Positions 1 to 15,171 of a stretch of DNA of 64,000 bases are shown here, one piece after another. The notes under the pieces are model-generated. The model made no database searches. It was not told the origin of the DNA and worked only from the letters and a program-made list of their open reading frames with translations. The translations under genes and the position numbers were made by a program. The DNA is from Melitaea cinxia. Its lineage: Eukaryota > Arthropoda > Insecta > Lepidoptera > Nymphalidae. Location: positions 7,654,472 through 7,718,471 of the forward strand of contig NC_059404.1 in the NCBI RefSeq assembly GCF_905220565.1, read 5' to 3'. Each line of letters opens with the position of its first letter. Position 1 is the first letter of the stretch.

Positions 1-90
1 ATCCAGACTATCTACGACTTCCCGTCTGTCAGTTTTCCTAGTAGCTCGTACATTAGATAAATCATAGTGACATTACATTATATTAATAAT

Positions 91-441
91 CTAGCTGTGC
101 TCGCGACTACGTCCGCGTGGAATAGTGACTTTACATGTTCAACGTGATTCTTTAAATTGGCATAACTTTTTTATTTATGAACCAAATGACATGAAAAAAA
201 CAACTAAACGTTAAGCTAAGCTTGCCACAGTATTAGTAAAATCACATCTAAATCAGATTAGCTGTTTGTGAGATCAGCGTGCACAAACGTACCGACAAAC
301 AGACAAACACGCAAAAGTTCTGACAATCATTGTTTTGGGTGCTTTTTGCGTTGATAAAGGTCCAAATAATATTTTTTCTTATATATCTTAAATGTACAGA
401 CAGCGACCCGTTACATTTTTATTATATGTATGATGATAAGA
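91..441 (-). mobile_element. Helitron-like element, 3' end at left
   Basis: The plus strand begins with CTAGCTGTGC, followed by a GC-rich stretch (TCGCGACTACGTCCGCGTGG). Read on the minus strand this is a Helitron 3' end, a short hairpin region followed by CTAG. The body (CAACGTGATT, then AAATTGGCATAA) matches the copy at 7642, so the two belong to one family. The 5' end is probably near 441 (minus-strand TC), but the flanking base is not the expected A, so that boundary is uncertain. Confidence 0.55.
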
Positions 442-3400
442 CAAGTTCGCATGTGACGTAGACTGTATGTAGGGTTTCCTTGTAATCTCATTACATAGCA
501 ACTTGTTTTTAAGCCTTGCTACATTTATCTTATTGGTTTTTGAATATATTTTTTACAAACAGAAATAATTATATTTATAAATTTAAGAAACAATTGTTGA
601 CTGGTCACAGGTTGAGGCCCAAGCCGCCTTTACTTTGGGCTTCAGACTGAGTAACATACTCTACAAGTAACAAAGGTTTTTGCTCATCTTATATGTAACA
701 TAGTCTCGTGGTTTATATAACATGTATGTATATATAACACGTGGCTGTGCCAAAAGGTTATTAATTCAATTCGACTATCTCTATAATTCTTGTCGTAGCT
801 TTTTTTATATTCATTAAATAGTGGAAATCTATTTAGGATTTTATATTAGGTATTCTGATGGTATCATCAAACTATTTTTATCGATAAAAGTCAGTCTTTC
901 ATCAATAAGAATAGTTTGAAGTTTTTCAACTTTAGAAGAAAATATAGTTATACGTATTTTAAATAAATATTAATGGCAAATAATATTTATTAACCTTTTG
1001 TAAAAATATATACTTAGATTGATTAATATTATATAATACATATATACAAAATATGGTAATGTGTTAGAGAACGACATTACTATTTATTTTTTCTATATGT
1101 CGTTAAATAAACCTTTAAATACTGTATAAAATCTTAATGGGCTATGTATAAAAATTTCTATTTATCTACATTTTATTTCAAACTATAAACATTCTCACGA
1201 TGTTCAAAATTCACAAATCAGTAAAGCTTACTGTGTAAGTTCTCGTGTTATTTTATTCTGGCTTTTAAATATAAGCTACTTGTATCGAAATAAAAGGAAC
1301 ATATTTTTTATTGTGGTCAGCCAAACTATAACTGTTTCAGAAACTACGATCATATGGAACATCGAACCGTTGAAGCGTGTTTATTGTTTTTATGTGAACA
1401 ACTTGGTGGAAACTAGAAGAGTAGTCAATAGATTCTCTATTAGAATTATATAAATGTCGACATGAATAAACCATAGATATAGAAAGCGAATATATGTTTT
1501 TAACACATGATACATACATAAATACATTATGTAATAATGTCCCTAAAATATTTTCCTTTTATTTTTATTTTAACGTTCTTTATCATTACTTATGTACGCA
1601 ACATCATTATTGTAATATTAATAACAGAAATATTTTATAAAAGAATACTAATGTTAAGAAGAGAAAGCAAAACAAATGTTACAAAAGAAATAAAATCTAT
1701 ACAAGGATAAAGAGTACATAAGCTTATTTGTCGGAATTTATAATAATAATTTACATAATGCGAGAAAAGACCACCCGAGAAGAAAACAAAAGCGATGAGA
1801 ATTTTATTTTCATACTCACATTTGCACAATTTGTATACAGAATGTAAATTAGAAAGCGCCTTATTTCAGCCAACGGCGTCAGGTTATTTAGCTTAGTGTC
1901 GCACTGGCGCTTGACGAATAAAAATATACTTAGACGAATAAGCTCCTCAGTCACATTCGTTACTTTTCAAATAGCGCTCGCCAAATGAAATGTTGCCTTG
2001 ATACGTTTCATTGTTATTAACGAGGTTCTTTGAGTCTCATTCGATGTATTATTTTCACATTTCTATTGTCTCTGTTTGTTCAGTTTTCGATGCTAAGTAC
2101 TTTATCAAATATTCTACACATAAGCACGTATGACTATTTTCAAGCCTTTTCATGTTGTATTGATATTGACAAAAATATTTTATAAACTTAGCAATTGTAA
2201 TTACATTCTACTTGTAGTTTTCTATATATGAATGCTAAGATTCTATTTTCGTTTGGCCGTTTTTACTGATGTCGAATGCTATCAAAATGCTTGCAACCCT
2301 CTACGCAGTTGTAACCATACATAATAGCTGTTACTGTATTAAGTTTTATATAAATGTGTTACATTCTTAATAAAAAAAATCTGACGTAAAACATTTTTCT
2401 CTCTAAAAAGACACAAAAATATACAAAAAAGAAAACAAGCGTTTCACTTTTTTGTAAAACTATATTTTAATATAATAATTATTGAAATCCCTAAGAATTC
2501 ATGATATTTTCGTCATAAGAAACTAATGTTTATTTAAATGCGCTAAGCTGCGCTTAAACAGGATTTTAAATGCATAAAATCTCACATTTAAAAAAAAAGA
2601 GATTTAAATTTATTTTTGTTATTTAATGAACATTAAAACGTATTTTATAGCATAAATGAATCACATAAGTAAGATAAACTGAGCGGTTCGGTTTGTAATG
2701 TGGGCATCAGTAGGGTGGAGCTGAATACGTTTGAATAATGAAGCGATCAGGAAGCCGACTCTCGTTGTTTTAATAAATTTTTTTTCCATTCGTTTCGCGT
2801 TCATAAGTTTTCTAAAATATTTTACAACATTCCGCTTAATTGAAGTTCTCAAAAAAGACTAGCGCGTTGAATATTTTGGTTTTTCAACGACACTCGATTT
2901 GTTGTGTGCAAATGGTATATAGTCGGCGACATTGTATTGAATGTACAAAATGGAATCCACATTCCCAGCGGGGTGAATGGAAAAAATGTTTTGTAGTGAA
3001 CGCGTCCCTGTTGCGCTGTCCAGTAAAAGATTTACAACGTTACGTTTACGCTATATTTTATACAGACGTTGTAGACTATCAGACTGATATTTTTAGATAT
3101 TTTGACAGTGTGATTTAAGTATACGAACTCCGAAAGTAGCTCCGTGAACATAAATATTTTCTTTCCTCGCTGGTTAATTAGGAGTTTCAGACTTGGGTGG
3201 AGGATTTGATGCAAATGTTTATTATAAAATGGGTATTATTTGAGATAGTTAAGAAGCGGATCTTAATTTGATGCATTACAATAGACGGATGGAGGATTGG
3301 TGTTGCTTGAGAATATGTTTTAATAAGTTAATGTACACGTATGATAACATATTCAAATCTCATAAGCCGAATTAAACTAAGAGTACACTGATTTACAACA

Positions 3401-6059
3401 ATAGTTTATTATAATTTCAGTTATGCGTAACAAAAATAGTGCGTAAAACCGTAAACGAAATGTAAACAACTTTGTAAACCGTTAACAATGACAACACGTA
3501 ACTTAAATGTAACCCAATATGTGACAGAATTGTAATTGAAACATTACGATGAAGGAAAGCAACAATAATGTTAATGTCACATATATTTAGCATTATGTTG
3601 CAGGTAACGTTGTGTCGACGCTTAAGTTATTCAGAGAGGTTATAATTAAAAAAGTTCTTGTTTCATTTCTTGTGAAATAAGCGTCCTCATACAACTTGGG
3701 AACAATGTGTTGTTTATTATTAAACAAATAATTGAAAATTTTGTACTAAATAATATAATTAAAATGTAATCCCATTTCCAGTTTCATAATCGAAATTGTT
3801 TAAACATAAGAACAAGCTTTTTAAATGTTTAGTAAGGAAATACCTTTGATATAAATAAGAAGAAAAAAAATAATATTAAAAAATTTAAAAAAAAAATCTC
3901 AAGACTAACGATAGCAAATCAATATACATTATCCACTTCCTCTTTTCCTATTATTATTTAATGACACAATTTTACTGAATTAAATACGAACCCAAGAAAA
4001 ATTATCTTCTTTTATTATTCTTATGAAGTCAATAGGAAAAACAGAGTGATATGAAATATACCAATGTATTTGGAAGAAAAACCGTTTCAATTATAATATT
4101 TGAGATTTCGTTTCAATCTATAACATATAAATTTATATTCCGCAATTATCATTTATATTATCAGAGGGTAAGGTATCGTTTTGAATTCTATGGTAATAGA
4201 GACCAAACAAGCCTCTTACGATTTCCTTCAAAAGCGTAAAAGTAAGTTAGTTTGTCTTAAGTTTCAAAGCGTATCATATTTTTAACTATTTATTAAAATA
4301 TTTCTCTACTTTACTACCCATGGGGTGTCTTCAGCGATAAATAGTTTCATACGCTTATACTTTTAATTTAAAAATTTTAAAGTGACAGAAACTCTTCAAT
4401 GCCTTACTTATGATTTGTTTACTTTTATGTTGCAAATACAATAAAATGTGAAATAAATGTTACAAATAAACAATGTAACGGACAGTAGATATACATATAA
4501 CATAATAAACCGAGACAACTTTCATTTGTCGAGGAATTTAAGAAAATAAGAAGCGAAGCAGCCATATCTTGACTGTTCTTCGAAAATATCCGCGGTTAAA
4601 GCTTACAGCGAAGCTTATAATAACTTTAACTAGTTTCTTCATTTCTTTTTGAAGTCAAGACTTTAATTTTGAAGTAATTACGATAAACTTTTCTCATTGG
4701 TGGAAATAGTACAAGTTTGTGAAAAGAATTACGGACAGCCAAAGAGTACTATAAGTAGTACTATAAGTCAAATACACAAATCATTCTGTATTTATTTGCT
4801 TATTCCATTTTGCATTGATTTTTAAACATTTTATATGTAGATAAACACTTACTTGTTACTTGTTCAACATTTTTGGTATTAGTTTGTGTAATATCGGCTT
4901 TCAAAGTCACGCAATTCTGACTTTATAAAAGGTTTGTCACGCACGATTTTGTATTGGCAAAACATAGAAAAAGGTTCGTGTTCGTTAGTGCAGAAGCGTC
5001 TACCGCAAGTGAACTGCGCCAGCCCACATGGGTTGTTTTTGTTATTGTCCGTATAATTACGCAACATGCATGACCCTTTAAATAAACTTTTACCTTCCTT
5101 TTTTGTTATGCGAAAGAACGTCAATTCAAAATTAATAGGATTTTGTTTGTCAGGGACAAACTTATTGAATATATTGCACTATTTTACCGTTAGAAAGTTA
5201 AATTTTCCAAAATGAGTGTAGGCCTTAAAACATCTTGCTAACAACTCGTTTACTTTGATTATGATGATGATGACCTGTTGAGTTTTTTTTTAATATATAT
5301 AATAATTCCAAGGAATAAAATATTTCTTTGTAGTTTTTTATTTGCGTGCATAAAATGATAACAAGGTCTGAGTAAATTTTGTAATAAATATAAATAATCT
5401 GTAGTATTATATGTCAACAAATTTTACAATTTCTTAAAGTCTATGTTAGCTGTAAATTTCATAGAGAGGTTATTTTACAAGAAATAACCGTTCCGTTGGA
5501 AATGTAGTTTTTCCTATATCCAACTGATTGCGTAGGCTACTCACGATGCCAACTCGTTTGTGAAGGTAACAATGTTGAGTGGAAAAGAGTTAAAAGGCTG
5601 CGCCCCGCGCGGCTTCAAGTGTGGCTCGGGTTTCAGTTACGGATCATTAAACTTATTTCATTTGTGGTAAACTTCTTTTATATGTTTTTATATATTATAT
5701 AGGAATAATAAATATATACATTTTTGACACCGTATTTATATATATTTCATAGACGATTGATATAACAGAGATTGATATGATAGTATAAAGTTAAAAGTAG
5801 TTTTTACAAATTTAATAATTAAATAGATTAATACTTGTTCTATGTACATTATACAAAGCCGATAAATATGTTTTAACGCGTAATATAATAGTTTCATCTT
5901 ACTGTAATGTTCACAATTCATATTTATTACGTTCGAGCCTGAATTCGTTTTTAGTTATAAATGAAATTGACTACTATAACAAAGCATAGTCCACAAGAAT
6001 ACATATTCAATAATAAATTCTACTTTGTGCTAGTTATGGTTGTGACTATACCACCCATG
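442..6059. other. AT-rich stretch with no supported gene
   Basis: I see only short spurious reading frames (none above 92 codons, none with a recognisable motif), homopolymer runs and a short GAT run near 5262-5275. A GC-richer pocket lies at about 5593-5640 but shows no coding signal. Nothing here is supported as a gene or a classified repeat. Confidence 0.6.
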
Positions 6060-6247
6060 TTTTTTTTTATACGACTAGGTCGGCAAACGCGCATACGCCT
6101 AAAATGATAATGGTAAACAAACACCATATCTTAGAGACGCCTGTAACACCAGAAGCATCGCAAGCACGTAGTCGACTATCCGCGATCCCCTCAGGACTGG
6201 TCACCCTACTCACTACAGGAACACAATACTACAAGAAAGCAATATTA
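6060..6247 (-). mobile_element. LINE/SINE 3' end with poly-A tail
   Basis: On the plus strand it starts with a T run, so the minus strand ends in poly-A. The minus-strand body (GTATTGTGTTCCTGT, then GACCAG, then GCGATGCTTCTGGTGTTACA) matches the plus-strand repeat at 19055-19310. The shared sequence and A tail indicate a retroposed non-LTR 3' end. It stops just before the complete Helitron at 6253. The class is inferred; no ORF survives. Confidence 0.55.
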
Positions 6248-6252
6248 TTTAA

Positions 6253-6512
6253 TCTATAAAAATAAATAAAATTGGAGTGTCTTTTTTGTAATATTAAAAT
6301 AACCGCTTTTTACTAAATTCGTATGGATGTATACATGGTACATATACCAAAATAACATTTTTTTACAATTTTTGTCTATCTGTCTGCCTGTTTGCTCCGG
6401 CTAATCTCTGAAATGGCTGGGCCGGTTTTGACGGGGCTTTCACTGGTAGATAGCTGATTTAATAACGAGTAACTTATATATTCCACGCGGACGAAGTCAC
6501 GAGCATAGCTAG
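6253..6512 (+). mobile_element. Complete 260-bp nonautonomous Helitron
   Basis: The element begins TCTATAAAAATAAATAAAAT and ends ...GAGCATAGCTAG, flanked by A on the left and T on the right, which is the canonical Helitron A^T insertion with TC and CTAG termini. A GC-rich hairpin-prone stretch (CCACGCGGACGAAG) lies just before the CTAG. Partial relatives occur at 17934-18243 and 27913-28112. No coding sequence is present, so it must depend on an autonomous element elsewhere. Confidence 0.8.
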
Positions 6513-7641
6513 TTTGATGATAAATTTCCAACAATCTCGTTATTATATTAGGTTATTATAATAGAAATTTATAGTAACGAAATTTAAGATTTCTTTTAGC
6601 TACATATTATTGTGAAAAAGGGGGTTGTAGGGACTAAACATATCTCGAATTCAGATTCAGTTCATCGAAATACATAGCTCTAGGTGGCTCTGGTCAAAGG
6701 TACAGAGCACTTTTTTTGTGGACATGTTTTAATTGTTGGTTAGTTTTATTTATAGAAAATTGTGAATTTCGTCTTCATTTATCAAACGATAGGCATGTAA
6801 ATATACATTTCATGGGTTTTTGCAGCATATTTTTATTCGTCATAAAATTAAAATAATATATGTTTAAGTAAATGTATGATGCTATAATGTTGTAATACAT
6901 TTATATGATATAGATAGATTATTTCGTGATTTCTTGCATTTTAATTATTAATTTTGTTGGTAAAGAAATGTTCCTCAATATTTTACTGTGATTAGATACT
7001 ACAAAAAGAGTCGGACTAGTCTGGAAAATTCATTTTGACACATTTCGGTAGGTATATCCTACACGTAGTTTTATTTCGTTAACGCTTACAAAGAAAACCG
7101 CACTCCTTGTCCTCTGGCTTTAGTAGTCCTTGCCTTCTGTACTTTCTGTAATGCATATTATCTTCTAAACCGATTTGTACATAAACTGGATAAGTGCAAA
7201 ACTATGTTTGTTACGTTGAGTGACATACAAAGGTTCTCGTAAAAACGTAGTTTTTAAGCTCATGTGAAATGCCATGTTTCTAATGATTATTATTTTTCGT
7301 TTTCTTTGCAGCTCTAATGTGCTTGATCATTTTGTGATTATTACTTAGCTATTAAGATTTTAATAATATAGAAATGACACAGACGGATATACGAATGAAA
7401 TGATTAACGAGCAGTGGGTATTAGTTATACACTTTTTTGAATGTTTGATTAAGGAATCCTTATATCGAATTGAAATAAATTTTTGTTGTATAGTAGAAGC
7501 ATAGGTAGAAATACAACTCACAAGCGTTTCGCTATTATTAAGTGATTAAAATTACTATTAATGATTAAAATTTTATAATTTATAGCACGCCAGAACGATT
7601 GTACACATATCTATTAAAATAATAACTTTCTTATACTTAAA
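6513..7641. other. AT-rich stretch, nothing recognised
   Basis: No ORF, repeat family or RNA structure could be supported by eye. Confidence 0.55.
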
Positions 7642-7860
7642 CTAGCTGCGCTCACGACTTCGTCCGCGTAGAATTGTGGTTTGGACAGCATTTTTTCGAT
7701 ATATCTTTTGGTTTATTATGGATTATAAGCACCGTCGTTTGCGTATTTACATGTTCAACGTGATTTTTTAAATTGGTATAAGTTTTTTATTTATAAACCG
7801 ATTGACATGAAACATACACTAAATGTTAAGTGAAGCTTACCACAATATATAAGCAAAATT
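7642..7860 (-). mobile_element. Helitron 3' part, same family as position 91
   Basis: CTAGCTGCGCTCACGACTTC at the left edge is the reverse complement of a Helitron 3' end, and it is preceded by A (T after CTAG on the minus strand). The stretch with CAACGTGATT and AAATTGGTATAAG aligns with the copy at 91-441. The 5' terminus is not clear and the right boundary is approximate. Confidence 0.55.
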
Positions 7861-8020
7861 TGAATAAACATATTACATTTACATTTCTATTATATACTTA
7901 TACTTTAATAAAATAAAATAAGCGGTTATAAGGTAAAACAATTTTTAAGTATTTTATAAAGACTACTGGCCGCTGAGCTTGTGGAGCTTCTAAAAAAAAA
8001 CTAAAATATATAAAATATTG

Positions 8021-8022
<2 letters not shown>

Positions 8023-8080
<58 letters not shown>
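8023..8080. repeat. (AT)n dinucleotide microsatellite
   Basis: An almost pure AT tract of about 58 bp. It may mark the tail or edge of a decayed element, but nothing adjacent is recognised. Confidence 0.95.
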
Positions 8081-8082
<2 letters not shown>

Positions 8083-11000
8083 TAAAACAATCGTACGTAC
8101 TATTTAGGGAAACTCATAACTCAAACAAGCAAGCTATGCTGTTACTATTTTGGAAAGATCAAACTCGATCCTGTGGATGGAATTAGCCTTAGGAATTTCA
8201 ATAAATAGTACGAATATATTGCCTGAGTAAAATATACGGATGTAATCAAAATAATTTAAAAAATATATAAATTATTTTAATAGTATTGGAAGACTAAAAA
8301 AAGGGTTAACAGTATATAACATACAATATTACGCATGGACGACATAGGTCATCCATCAAAAAGGTAAGCTTTGGCTATCTCGCTTTTAGATTGTGAAATT
8401 CAAAATCTAAACAACGTTTACGGCTAGTGAATGATTATTATTGCTACCATTCGACCAAGAGTAATTGCCCTTGTCGCATTAAGATGAAATAAACAAAGAG
8501 CCTTTGTTGATTTTTGTTTTGTATAAAACGCTACGATATTTTTCAAGAATCGAGCGAGTTGAGCGATGCTATAATAAAAAATATATTTAACGATTAAATG
8601 TGTATAGTAGTCAATAACGCATTTTAAAGAAGCCTAAAATATCGTAGCAAAGGTGAAATGTCAACTTATTCATTCAGCGTTTGTCGCCGGAAAGTAAACA
8701 CAAATGGAAATGGTCGCAACTAAATCTCATCGCAGGTACACAGAGGTAAACAATTGAAGCTTATGGAAATCAGGGTCCGTAGTATTTTACCGGATTAAAT
8801 GTACTAGCAATTAGTGCCACCCCGCCTGCTCTCCCGGCTAGTTATTTATCGCGAGGTCTTAGACTTAATTAAAACATCTTACTTTGAAAGTCAAAACTAT
8901 ATCTATTTTAAGGTAAATTAAATTAGAGCTGCTTAGTGGTTTAAAGGGTACACGTGTAAATACTAATATTATTAAGGCAGTATTTTTATTATTTTATTTG
9001 TAGTTTATCGTTTTGATTTATTTTAAAATCGCCACTAAGTTTTACTTCCAAGTAACATTTCTGTGTATGCTTGTGTTTTTGTCTTAATGTGTTACAGTTT
9101 ATATGTAAAGTATATAAGTAAAAAACTAATACAACTTTTTTTAAACCTTGTTTTCGAAATAGGACCTTATTTAATAGATCAGGTTTATTTTTATTTGAGA
9201 CTTAACAATTTTAAAAAATTGTTACGTTCATATAAAAATATAAATCAAATTACCAGCAATTAATAAAGTAACGGATCTAAATAAGTTGGTACGACTTGAC
9301 TTTGCTTTAATTACTATCGAAAGAGATCGGATCATCTTGGCATTTGAATGTGCAGCTCTACTTCGAAGAACTTAAACGGAATGCAAACTTGAATTAAAAC
9401 TCGCTTTCTAAAGTCTGCACGGAGGATTAGAACAAGTTTGGATAGCTCATATCTCAAATGAATTAACTAATTTTTCGCTTCGAAACACTATTCGGAAATA
9501 CGCAAAAATTTATATCGATTTAATTTATTGTAACTCTGATGTATTCATGAGCATATTTTTTATTATACTTATATTTTTGATAAAGATGTGTGTAATTTTA
9601 AATATTATCAAAGCTTTATACACGTTAATGATAAAATTTTCCATATCATCCCGCGGGAATTTAAAGGGTACACAATGATGTTGTTACTCGAATTAAATAG
9701 AGGTTGGCACGCTTATTTAAGCGTAAGTACGCGCGGGGCAATTCAGCGTACAGCCTATAAACAATTAAACAGTCTGCTTAACTGCGTGGCTGTGTGTAAG
9801 CACGAAATGTACGTATTTGGTAATTGTGGCGGTAATATAACGAACAGCCGCACGTGACTGTAATACGTTCGAAACGAAAGTGTCTGTTTCGTTCTATTAT
9901 AATTTATGACAAATCCCTTGCTTGTAAACCAGGCTGATATTGCCTATGAGCTAAACGAGTTTCAGAGGGTGAGTCCTAACTTTTATTTATATTACAGAGC
10001 CCATTTTAATAGCTTCCACGCGGATTTTGATACAGGTTGGGGGTACATATCTTCTGCTTGCAAAGTTAATGCTTAAATTTTCATTCATTTGTCGTCACTC
10101 ATTCCTTTTGTGCAAACATCATAAATCAGATAAATAAATAAAAATAATTTGGTAAGTCACTAACAAACTTTATATACGCATACATGCTGTAATTACTTAA
10201 TAGCTATGGTTACGGTATGTGCTACGGAATACGAAAGATATATTCATAGCTACGTTATGAACGCACGGCTCATTGAAGCATGTAGATTGAAACAAATGTA
10301 CTCAGGTGATTAATATAAAGAAATAAAACCTCTTTTCTGGGAAGAAAGTAACAATACAGACCTGGCATTAAGCCAAAGCTAAATTAGATAATGGAGTTTG
10401 CGTGCAAAAATATAGGAAACCGAGAACAAAGACAAATGGGGCCGACTTTGACTCTGAAATGGTGAAATAAAATAACAGAGATTTCGGTTGAGCTAAACCG
10501 CTAGGTCCTCATGTCGTCACGCTTTGACATGCGGTTTGCTCACAAATATATTCATACCCCTAATGGCAGATTACATTTGAAGATTAACAATACACACATA
10601 TATATTAATGTACGATACTATAACATAATTCAACATCATTGTATCATTAGCGTAGCTATCGAAAGGCGACGTTTGAATAGAATTTGATCTTTTATGATAA
10701 ATATAATTAAGGAAACATAAACGTTGTCGTGATTATATTTAAGCTTCTTAGAAATTTTGAGTCAGATTATTTTCTTATTTAAATTTATTTAAAGGAAATC
10801 AAAGAAATAAAATAGATTAAACTTTTAATTACTTATAAAGTAACATATATATTAATAATTTGTTTTATATTTTAATAAAACTTTACAATTAGTAGTCAAA
10901 AAATTCTTAATTTCCAACAATTCTTGTTTAAAACTCATATCTAGTTGAATATTAATAACTTTGTTAACATTTTCATTTTATAATCCTTAGTTACAAAGGA

Positions 11001-14000
11001 GATATATTACTTCATATGTGGCAAAAATGAACCGGACTAAATAATAAGGCCGTGATGTTGGCAACAATGATTTATTATATCGCTTTTCTCGGCCACCCGT
11101 ATGAACCGCATGAAAAATGATCTCAGTTATTGCTAACAGCAACTCTGCAGTTGACGCTTTGTTTAAGCACAAATGACTCATACCGTTGAGTTGTTATTTG
11201 GACTTGTTTTTACTGGGATAGAAACCGCGTCCGCAGCCGTCGTCAATGACAAATTGTTGGTACGATCTTGGGACGAGTCTCATGCGTCCCGCCATCGCTA
11301 AGCTGTCGTTTCTATGCCCCGTAATACATTTTTCGTTGACACGGAAGGCACGATCATAACTTTGTAAATGACTAACTCATATTCAAAAAAGATAACACAT
11401 AACATTTAACTAACATTAAAAAAAAAACTTTAAGGTGAACTTAGAATTTTTAAAAAAATACTTATATTTTATTAGTTGACTTGTGTAATATCATGGAATA
11501 AAATGATTTTACATATAAAAGAAAATCAAACCAGAATTATAAATGGACGAATTCACAGCATACTTTTAATTTGATTAACATGTCGGTAGGGTTGCCCTGT
11601 TGTGGTCATGAGCACACTGAATACGCTTGGCGGTAAATAGGGAAATGATCCGCGAAAAATTTATTATAAGGATAAACTTTTAAAGGGGTTTTTAACGAAA
11701 ATAAACAACTTTCATTTATTTTAAATTATATCGGACGAGTGGACTTTCGCGTTTTTGAGATAGCTCTTATTTAAACTTTACTATACCTGTAATTAATTTT
11801 TAAACAATTAAAACATGGTTTAGAGATTGCTTTTAAATGTTACTTTTTAAATGATTTTTTTGGAAATAGCAAATTAAAATTTTTTAAAATGAATATGGCA
11901 GAATGATGTATTTTAATCGAGAGAGCGTTGATAATAGCATTTCGATGTGCATTTTCTCTTCGAAGAGCTCAAACGGAATGCAGATCTTAACTAAAATTTA
12001 CTTTTTTAAGAGTTCTCGCTGAATTAGAAAAAGTTTCTATGGCTCATCACTTTAATGAGTTAACAGTTTTCCTTAAATCATAGTTTAAATTTTTAAGAAG
12101 AAGATCTTATTCCTTATTTTAGATTATCTATTTGAAAAGTGTAGTATTATTATCTACCTGTATATTTTATATGTATATATATATTATTATATCATCATCA
12201 TCATTCATCATCACACATACATACATATACACACAAGTAATTTATATGTTGTATTTCTTTAAAAAATAAAAGAATTACGCTTTTTGTATTTTTATGCTAA
12301 ATTTTGTTTCTTAATTTTATAAAATAAAGATACTTCATAAATGTTAGTAACGAAAAGTTAAATTAAAAAGTTGTTAATTATTTTTTATTACGACGAGCAC
12401 ATGTAGTATGTAAAATAGCTTATTATTCGATATACAGTAAAATTATAATGTTGTCGGTTTTGTTACATAATTGTTGGTTTCTTTCAATTTCTTTGAAGTA
12501 GAGTCATGGAAATTCCTAACGTCTAATTAAATTAATTACGTTTGAGAGTAATGAAGATCAAGGAATGAAGAAGAAAATAAATTGTTTTTTGTTTTCATTA
12601 GCTAGGCACTACCTACGTGTTCCTTTCAAAGCAATTTTATATTAATATTGTATATTGTTATAATCGACATTATCATATTGTAATGATTATTGACTGATCT
12701 GTCAGAGCAGTTGGCTGTAGCCCCGCTTTCCATTTCCGGTCATAGGTTCATAATTTTTTTTAAGAATAACTCAACAAAAGAGATTTTTTTAAAACTCTTA
12801 TGCTTATAATTAAACAAAATCTAATTACTTGTTTAAATTTGCTTAAAATAAGTTATTATAAAAAAAATATATATATTTATGCTAAAAGACTATTGAATAC
12901 TAGTTATTACATAAGCGCTTAGTATGATATATATTAATTAATCTACGTAGGCTACTGTCAAGTTTCAAACACTCTAATTGATAAGATAATGAAAATAAAG
13001 AGAAAATGTATAAAAAATAGATCGTTACCATAATTGACAAACTTTTTTGCTTTGACGTTTGTTGATATTAAGACGCTTGATTAGCTTGGCTTATTACGTA
13101 ATTTAAGCACAAGCAGAATCAATTCCACACAAATTTCAAAATGTCATTTTTCATTCTATAGAATAGACAACCACTTTCAAGTGAAATTTATATTTAATCT
13201 TTATCATTGAATAAAATACATACTATCTGTAGTAGTGTTAGACTACAGAAAGTAGTCCTTTTAACAGATAATACTTCACTTACTTCACTTTCTTGTTCTT
13301 AACAATTTAAAAAAAAAAATTCGAACACACAAAGAGTGTGACTCAATAAGTAAAATATTACTCATTTCGTTAAGTAATCTTTTACCGTCTCACATAAGAT
13401 TTATGATTTTTTATTCACAGAAAGCTTTAAGGAAAAAATAAAGTACTGATTTAAAGACTCATGTAGTTCATGTTCCATAAAAAGAGTGTTAAAAGTGTTA
13501 ATTTGATGGTGCAAGTTTAGGCACATAGGTAAAAACATGTTTCCAATCATGTCAAAAATTTGTGTATGTGTCGTATCAAAGTTCCATTAATTTTTGAATG
13601 ATGATTTGACTTGTTCGTGGTCTCTTATTGTAATGCAAACTCCTTTACGAATACACGAACTCTAGACATTTTTGGACGATAAATTACTGTAGAGTAGTTT
13701 AGTTATGAAAGTCAATAAACATAACGCTTTTGAAATCACCACACTAATATGTATTTCATTTAAGACGGAATATAACAAACGGGGTGATTTTGACGGATAG
13801 ATTGATAATGTTATAAAGAATTTAATAATATGAATTTTTAGTGGTTGAGATTAAAATTCATTAGAATTCGTATATCATCGTCGACATAATAGTCCGATTA
13901 AACTAAACTCAATCACTACCAGTACTATGGCCAGTAGGCCATAAGTGTATATATAAGGTTACTAGGAAATAAGTGTACATATATGATAACTAGCATATAA

Positions 14001-15171
14001 GTGTAAATATAAACTTAGATAATAATAGTAACAGTATGTAAACAAAATTTAAAGAAATGTATATAGCTTCTACCCCTGGATCACTGTAAGATGAAAAAAA
14101 AATATATATAATAATAAATATATATGTAGTCTTTCGACCAATTGAAAGCTCCTTTTCTATATTCGCATATATATATATAAGTAATTTTAGTTAGCGTAAC
14201 TTAGAATTTTTGGTCGGTGGACTCACGTATGATTTAGAGATACTAAGCTTAGTTTAGTAAGTCAATTAGTCCTCTAAATGTAAAGTTGCATGTGTAAGTA
14301 CCAAGTTATCGATATTTTAACAAACAAATAATTGGAATGACAAAAGCACGGGCATTATAAGCCTGTGGATATATATTTTTATATATATAAAAAAAAAAAC
14401 TCAATCACTAGACCGTCTTGTTTTTTCTCTTTTGAATCGGTTACCTGTCAAATTACAACAGTACTTCAAACATAGTAAAACTAAAACTATGTTTAAGACA
14501 GATTCATCAACCATTGCAATCGATTTTTGTCAATTTGGGGATACGATAAACATATACGTGTATTTTATAGTTATGGCTGAAGAAAAATAGTTTAAAATTT
14601 AATTAAAAATATACTTAATGAGTTGAATAAAATTGAATGAGCACAATGTATATCCACTTTCAAATGGAGAGTGCGAACTGATAGTGATAAGGGTTTTCTT
14701 TTTCTAGTCGCCAACGGAAATTAATTGTCACCGAACGGAAAATAGGGTGAAAGTCCAATTAATTATTAGTCACTTCATTTATTTAATCCAAGGGTCGCCG
14801 GATTCTTTTTGATATTAATGCTAAAAGTGCCAGAATAATCGTCGGAGTAATTTACCAGTTCTTTATGGCGTGTTTAATGTTCTTAAAACAGCTCGAGTTA
14901 ATTAAGAGTAATTTTTATAATTGCAAATATGTCTCCATTTAATATTCAAAATGTACTCTTGTCACATATACTATTTTTTAAGATGAAATATTTATTTCTT
15001 TTTTTTTTAAAGCGAATCATAAAATAAATTAAAATTGCGTATACGGCTTGTGATTTAATTTTGTTGGAAATTAGAAAATAACTTTTGACACTAAAAGGAA
15101 ATTTTGTGTTTTGGCTAAGACAACAATATTCTAAAATATGATTATGAAGAATTGTTTGTTTTTATCTCATA
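8081..15171. other. Long AT-rich stretch without supported genes
   Basis: About 7 kb with only short random ORFs. A mixed microsatellite lies at 12174-12236 (TA/TTA/TCA/CATA units). A GC-richer patch at 9640-9975 ends in a consensus-like splice donor, AGG|GTGAGT, at 9966-9974, but there is no supporting coding signal. No transposon ends were identified. Confidence 0.5.
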
